Assembly: GCF_009026145.1 (NCBI RefSeq)
Contig: NZ_WBUE01000038.1
Location: 1 to 33,143 of the forward strand
Source: Hyphomicrobium sp.
GTDB lineage: Bacteria; Pseudomonadota; Alphaproteobacteria; Rhizobiales; Hyphomicrobiaceae
DNA length: 33,143 nucleotides
Direction: 5' to 3'
The notes beneath the pieces were generated by a model. That model had not been told where the DNA came from. It saw only the letters and a program-made list of their open reading frames with translations, and made no database searches. The position numbers were made by a program, and so were the translations under genes. This document shows positions 30,695 through 33,143 of this stretch, in pieces. Within the stretch, counting starts at the first letter, position 1. Every line of letters starts with the position of its first letter.

Positions 30695-30947
30695 CTACAT
30701 GTCCTTATCGAAGTGATCGATCTTCCAAAAGAGCTGCTCGCCATCGATGTCGAAGGCACCGAAGTCGTGCTCTTGAAAGGGATCATTTTCCGGCGTGAAG
30801 TTGCTGTACTCGCGCACTGCCTTGATGGCACGATCGGCAAAGTCACCCGGCTATCATCGCGATCGATCGCGTGACGCAGAGCCTGCCGAGGATGAACGGG
30901 TCCTTGCGGAACGTATCGTTCAGCTCGCGTATGCGCTCGGTGCTCAT
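30695..30947 (-). pseudogene. DUF3768 protein, frameshifted
   Basis: From the ATG at 30947 the frame gives MSTERIRELNDTFRKDPFIL and runs to a stop near 30845. The next frame continues AIKAVREYSNFTPENDPFQE, HDFGAFDIDGEQLFWKIDHF and stops at 30697. Together they match DUF3768 (RIRxLND.FR.., ENDPxxEHDFG, FWKIDYYD), an accessory protein of unknown role, except that the usual C-terminal GSEDP part is absent. One base is extra in the GGGT near 30846. The ATG overlaps the stop of the upstream gene, so the two formed an operon. Confidence 0.75.
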
Positions 30948-31138
30948 GAGAACCTCCGCGCACGATCGACGAACTCACGCTCAAGATGCCGTGCGATCGC
31001 CGTGGTTGCGGCGCGCAGCGTCTTGTACGCGCGTCCCCAAGACTTCGGATGGTCCTCGGTGCTGACGTAGTACTTGCCCTTGTGGCTCCGCACGGTCCAG
31101 GCGCGGAGCCGAAAGACATGATCGAGAGAACTAAGCAC
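30944..31138 (-). CDS. small hypothetical protein upstream of DUF3768
   Basis: 64 residues from a GTG at 31138 with a strong GAAGGAGGAG upstream. LRAWTVRSHKGKYYVSTEDH, then SWGRAYKTLRAATTAIARHL. It has the look of a small beta-hairpin and helix protein and faintly resembles the DGWYV ... IARQL part of the 118-residue protein at 28677. It ends in the ATGA overlap with the DUF3768 gene. Probably a mobile-element accessory protein. Confidence 0.55.
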   Translation of the reverse strand: MLSSLDHVFRLRAWTVRSHKGKYYVSTEDHPKSWGRAYKTLRAATTAIARHLEREFVDRARRFS

Positions 31139-31223
31139 GGTCTCCTCCTTCGCTAGCCTGACGCCGACTGATTTCAGCGACAGGCATGCGCGGATGATCT
31201 AGCTCGTGATTGATGCTCCTGCT

Positions 31224-31229
31224 ATTGTA
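31224..31229 (-). promoter_or_regulatory. TACAAT -10 element for the 64-residue gene
   Basis: GCGCTACAATAGC on the minus strand, 85 bp upstream of the GTG start. Confidence 0.4.
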
Positions 31230-31378
31230 GCGCGCCCCGCTGGCAATCTGAGTGTTGAACCTTGCATGGTTGTGCAGGGACTGAGGGATGGTGCCTACCG
31301 TAAAGCGGCATACACGGTTTCATGCGTGAAGTCGGGGCTTGGACGTCCTTTAGTCCCTGCGCTTGAGGAGGTGTGCGT

Positions 31379-31684
31379 ATGAGCAAGAGCATTGAACGGA
31401 TGGTAATCGAGCGGGCGATTGAGCTCTTGAAGCAGGGGTGGACGGACGGACCACTTGCAATCGATGCGAAAGGGCGCGCTGTGTCTCCGTGGTCGGAGAA
31501 AGCGGTTGCGTGGTGTGCGTGGGGTTCGTTGCAGCGAGCGGCATTGGAGGTGACGGGAAAAGTGAATTTGCGTTTAGTGGATAAGATTGAAGCTGGATTT
31601 GTGAAGAACGTGGTGAGGGTGAATGAGTTTGAGGGCAAAAGTGCGGTATTGCGAGTAATGCGCAAGCGGCTAAAGATGCTGTAG
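31379..31684 (+). CDS. DUF6197-like small protein (copy 2)
   Basis: 101 residues from the ATG at 31379, GAGGAGG at 31365-31371. AIELLKQGWTDGPLAIDAKG, then WSEKAVAWCAWGSLQRAALE, then a helical end; this is the clearer DUF6197 match of the two copies (LLxxGWxxGxxAxDxxGR ... AVxWCAxGAL). Its paralogue is at 29647. Base composition is noticeably AT-richer than its neighbours. The exported cold-shock-like gene follows 9 bp later in the same direction. Confidence 0.7.
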   Translation: MSKSIERMVIERAIELLKQGWTDGPLAIDAKGRAVSPWSEKAVAWCAWGSLQRAALEVTGKVNLRLVDKIEAGFVKNVVRVNEFEGKSAVLRVMRKRLKML

Positions 31685-31693
31685 GAGGATGCA

Positions 31694-31999
31694 ATGATTT
31701 CTCGTAGAGCATTGTTCGGGGTAGCAGCCGGTGGAGCTGCAGCGCCGTTTGTAAAAGCAGAGAGTGCGTCATCGTTTCCGCTGCGCGGCAGCGAGCCCTG
31801 CACGCTGAGTTGGTTCAATAAACGGCGGGGATTTGGGATGGCATACGGGGAGCGGAGCGGCCATAGCATCTTGATAGGCGGACAGTGCTTCAGGAGGGCC
31901 GAACTCGTACCGCGCTTGGGTGAGCGGTACTTGGTGCTGTGGGAAGTAAAACCGGGTAGTTACGAGCACCCGGCCGCGTATGAAATCGAGAAATGGTAG
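31694..31999 (+). CDS. exported cold-shock-domain-like protein
   Basis: 101 residues with TAGGAGG 5 bp upstream. MISRRALFGVAAGGAAAPFV looks like a twin-arginine (Tat) signal (SRRALF). The remainder resembles a cold-shock OB fold: CTLSWFNKRRGFGMAYGERS matches WFNxxKGFGFI, then ILIGGQCFRRAELVPRLGER and a final strand LVLWEVKPG. Cold-shock proteins normally bind nucleic acid in the cytoplasm, so export would be unusual. It could instead be a degenerate signal or a lipoprotein-less anchor. It lies 9 bp after the DUF6197-like gene, probably in one operon, and ends in a terminator. Confidence 0.6.
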   Translation: MISRRALFGVAAGGAAAPFVKAESASSFPLRGSEPCTLSWFNKRRGFGMAYGERSGHSILIGGQCFRRAELVPRLGERYLVLWEVKPGSYEHPAAYEIEKW

Positions 32000-32022
32000 C
32001 GCGAACGATCGAAGCCCGAAGG

Positions 32023-32050
32023 GTGGAGACCCGCTTAAGCGGGGCTCCAC
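32023..32050 (+). terminator. terminator after the exported cold-shock-like gene
   Basis: GTGGAG-A-CCCGC-TTAA-GCGGG-G-CTCCAC is followed by TTT. The stem is 11 bp with one mismatch. Confidence 0.65.
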
Positions 32051-32051
32051 T

Positions 32052-32400
32052 TTAGCGAGAGCGTGACCCGTTAGTGGGCGCGCCCTCCCGCTTGTGCAAG
32101 TAACGAAACTCGACAGGACGACCATGGCGTGCAGCACGGTCAATACCCATCTGCATACCGGGGGTGATGCCGTGGTCAGCGTATACGACTGTCTTGTGTG
32201 CGGCCTGGCCCCACGCTAACCCGGCTTCCTATGCCAAGGTTTGCGTTCTTGGGGTTTCAGGTCGTCCAGGACTTGCGGGAAGAATAGGTGTGATGCTAGG
32301 GCGCTTCTCCGCGTTTGAGGCAATCGAGAACTGCCTCACGAGCGTAATGGATATTGCGCTCTACATCGCCGGCGTAGGGACTTTCGATGAGAACGCGCAT
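32052..32400 (-). pseudogene. deoxyribosyltransferase-like phage protein (DUF4406/DUF7768 type), frameshifted
   Basis: From the ATG at 32400: MRVLIESPYAGDVERNIHYA, REAVLDCLKRGEAP, then frameshifts into LASHLFFPQVLDDLKPQER (near 32300), and again into GLAWGQAAHKTVVYADHGIT and PGMQMGIDRAARHGRPVEFR, ending at 32052. The SPYAGDVERNxxYAR start and the late V-Y-x-D-x-G-I-T-x-G-M motif are those of the phage nucleoside 2-deoxyribosyltransferase-like family. At least two indels make it inactive. It lies 18 bp downstream of the methyltransferase and was probably its operon partner. Confidence 0.7.
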
Positions 32401-32417
32401 GGCAGAACTATAGCATC

Positions 32418-33059
32418 TCAGAAACAAGGCAATGCTGAGAGCCGACGCGCCGCGATGTCAAAGTACTCACGGTCCGACTCAATGCCGATGCATCGCCTGC
32501 CTAGTGCGGTAGCTGCGACGGCGGTAGTGCCGGTGCCGAGAAAGGGGTCAGCGATTAGGGCGTCAGGCTCGGTAAACTGCTCGACACACCAGCGCATGAC
32601 AGCAAGGGGTTTTTGCGTTGGATGGGGATAGAGACTTTCCTTGCTATCGCGAACTGAGCTTCGCCAGCGGCAATTGTAGACATAGGCAGGACGATCGAAT
32701 GAGGTCCATGCGAGTTCACAATCAGCAAAGTTGAGACGTGGCAAGCGGTCGTTCTTCCACCAAGCTATCCAGCATCGCGAGGGCGGCAGGAAATCAGCGA
32801 AGTAGTTGCCGCCCCAGATAATCTGGTTGTGAGAGATACGTCGCATTTCATTGAAGTAGTTGCGAGATGGTCGAGAGGTGTCCCATGAGCTTGGAGAGAA
32901 GGCCCGATTGTTTGAGCGAAACTTTCCCGTCCCCGCTACATTGAGGCCATATGGCGGGTCGGTGAGGATGAGATCGATCGACTTTGTCGTCTGCGCCTGC
33001 AACCACGCCAAGCAGTCTGAGCTGCTGCCGGTTCCACGGACACATGGTTTAGGTGTCAT
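32418..33059 (-). CDS. site-specific DNA methyltransferase (N6-adenine/N4-cytosine type)
   Basis: 213 residues from the ATG at 33059. Motif IV is DPPYGLNVAGTGKF (DPPY). The target-recognition middle has IIWGGNYFADFLPPSRCWIA and WWKND, and motif I comes late in DPFLGTGTTAVAATALGR, with GIESDREYFDIA after it. DPPY before FxGxG order marks the beta-class N6_N4_MTase family, common on phages and ICEs. The N-terminus (MTPKPCVRGTGSSSDCLAWL) is atypical, and an IS3 gene starts only 21 bp away, so the native first residues may have been replaced. No restriction gene is adjacent, so it is probably an orphan. Confidence 0.85.
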   Translation of the reverse strand: MTPKPCVRGTGSSSDCLAWLQAQTTKSIDLILTDPPYGLNVAGTGKFRSNNRAFSPSSWDTSRPSRNYFNEMRRISHNQIIWGGNYFADFLPPSRCWIAWWKNDRLPRLNFADCELAWTSFDRPAYVYNCRWRSSVRDSKESLYPHPTQKPLAVMRWCVEQFTEPDALIADPFLGTGTTAVAATALGRRCIGIESDREYFDIAARRLSALPCF

Positions 33060-33079
33060 GATGGAACTGGAGGTGGCGA

Positions 33080-33143
33080 ATGGGACGACGGAGTTTCAGC
33101 CGGGAGTTCAAGCTCGAGGCGGTGAGGTTGGTGCGAGAGCGTG
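33080..33143 (+). CDS. IS3-family transposase OrfA, N-terminal part (continues beyond the window)
   Basis: ATG at 33080 with GGAGGT (33069-33074) just upstream. The first 21 residues, MGRRSFSREFKLEAVRLVRE, are the typical start of IS3/IS407-type OrfA (R-x-F-s-x-E-F-K-x-E-A-V-x-L), the HTH_Tnp_1 domain. The rest is outside the window. The element's left end must lie within the 20-30 bp between it and the methyltransferase gene. Confidence 0.85.
   Translation, partial: MGRRSFSREFKLEAVRLVRER

Noticed and set aside
1..33143. tRNA or rRNA genes
   Set aside because: Scanning by eye for GGTTCGA/TTC-loop patterns with matching acceptor stems and CCA ends, and for conserved rRNA segments, found none.

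Overview
The window is high-GC bacterial DNA. Most core genes point to an alphaproteobacterium, probably Hyphomicrobiales: a diheme cytochrome b561-type protein with PepSY, bactofilin, a REC-GGDEF diguanylate cyclase, TTGA-N6-TCAA (FNR/FixK-type) boxes, and IS66, IS110, IS3 and IS1595-type transposases. Embedded in it are genes whose style I know mainly from Patescibacteria (CPR). The clearest is a 1924-residue fibre-like exported protein with a peptidase S74 chaperone domain. Either this is interphylum transfer or the contig is chimeric; the sequence alone cannot decide.

Layout. 1-2 kb: the end of an IS1595-like transposase, cytochrome b561 plus PepSY, a 56-residue membrane protein, and a candidate small RNA near 1785-1882. 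2.15-4.75 kb: a complete IS66 element (tnpA, tnpB, tnpC) with imperfect terminal repeats and a perfect 8-bp target duplication, sitting in a small coiled-coil gene. 4.75-7.4 kb: a graveyard of fragments (HTH gene, cold-shock-like gene, PemK/MazF toxin and its 118-residue neighbour). 7.4-9.3 kb: bactofilin and diguanylate cyclase. 9.3-10.3 kb: remnants of fibre-type proteins. 10.3-13.9 kb: three exported or membrane proteins of unknown role. 14.0-20.5 kb: a broken small gene, then the giant fibre gene translationally coupled to its upstream HTH gene. 20.7-21.9 kb: small unknown genes including a stand-alone DnaA N-terminal-domain protein. 22.0-23.7 kb: IS110 transposase with long noncoding flanks. 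23.7-27.8 kb: an SH3b-TPR exported protein, a small membrane protein and a Cys-rich exported protein. 27.9-32.4 kb: an island of tiny genes (PemK/MazF, ParDE/RelE-type pair, degenerate receiver, two DUF6197-like paralogues, DUF3768 remnant, exported cold-shock-like protein) with compact promoters and a candidate sRNA. 32.4-33.1 kb: a DNA adenine/cytosine-N4 methyltransferase abutting the start of an IS3 orfA.

The main structural message is that the left block (4.9-10.3 kb) looks like a decayed second copy of parts of the right block (14-31 kb): HTH gene, fibre tail, an 82-residue-family gene, PemK toxin and its neighbour each occur once (more) intact on the right and broken on the left. No tRNA, rRNA or CRISPR array was recognised.
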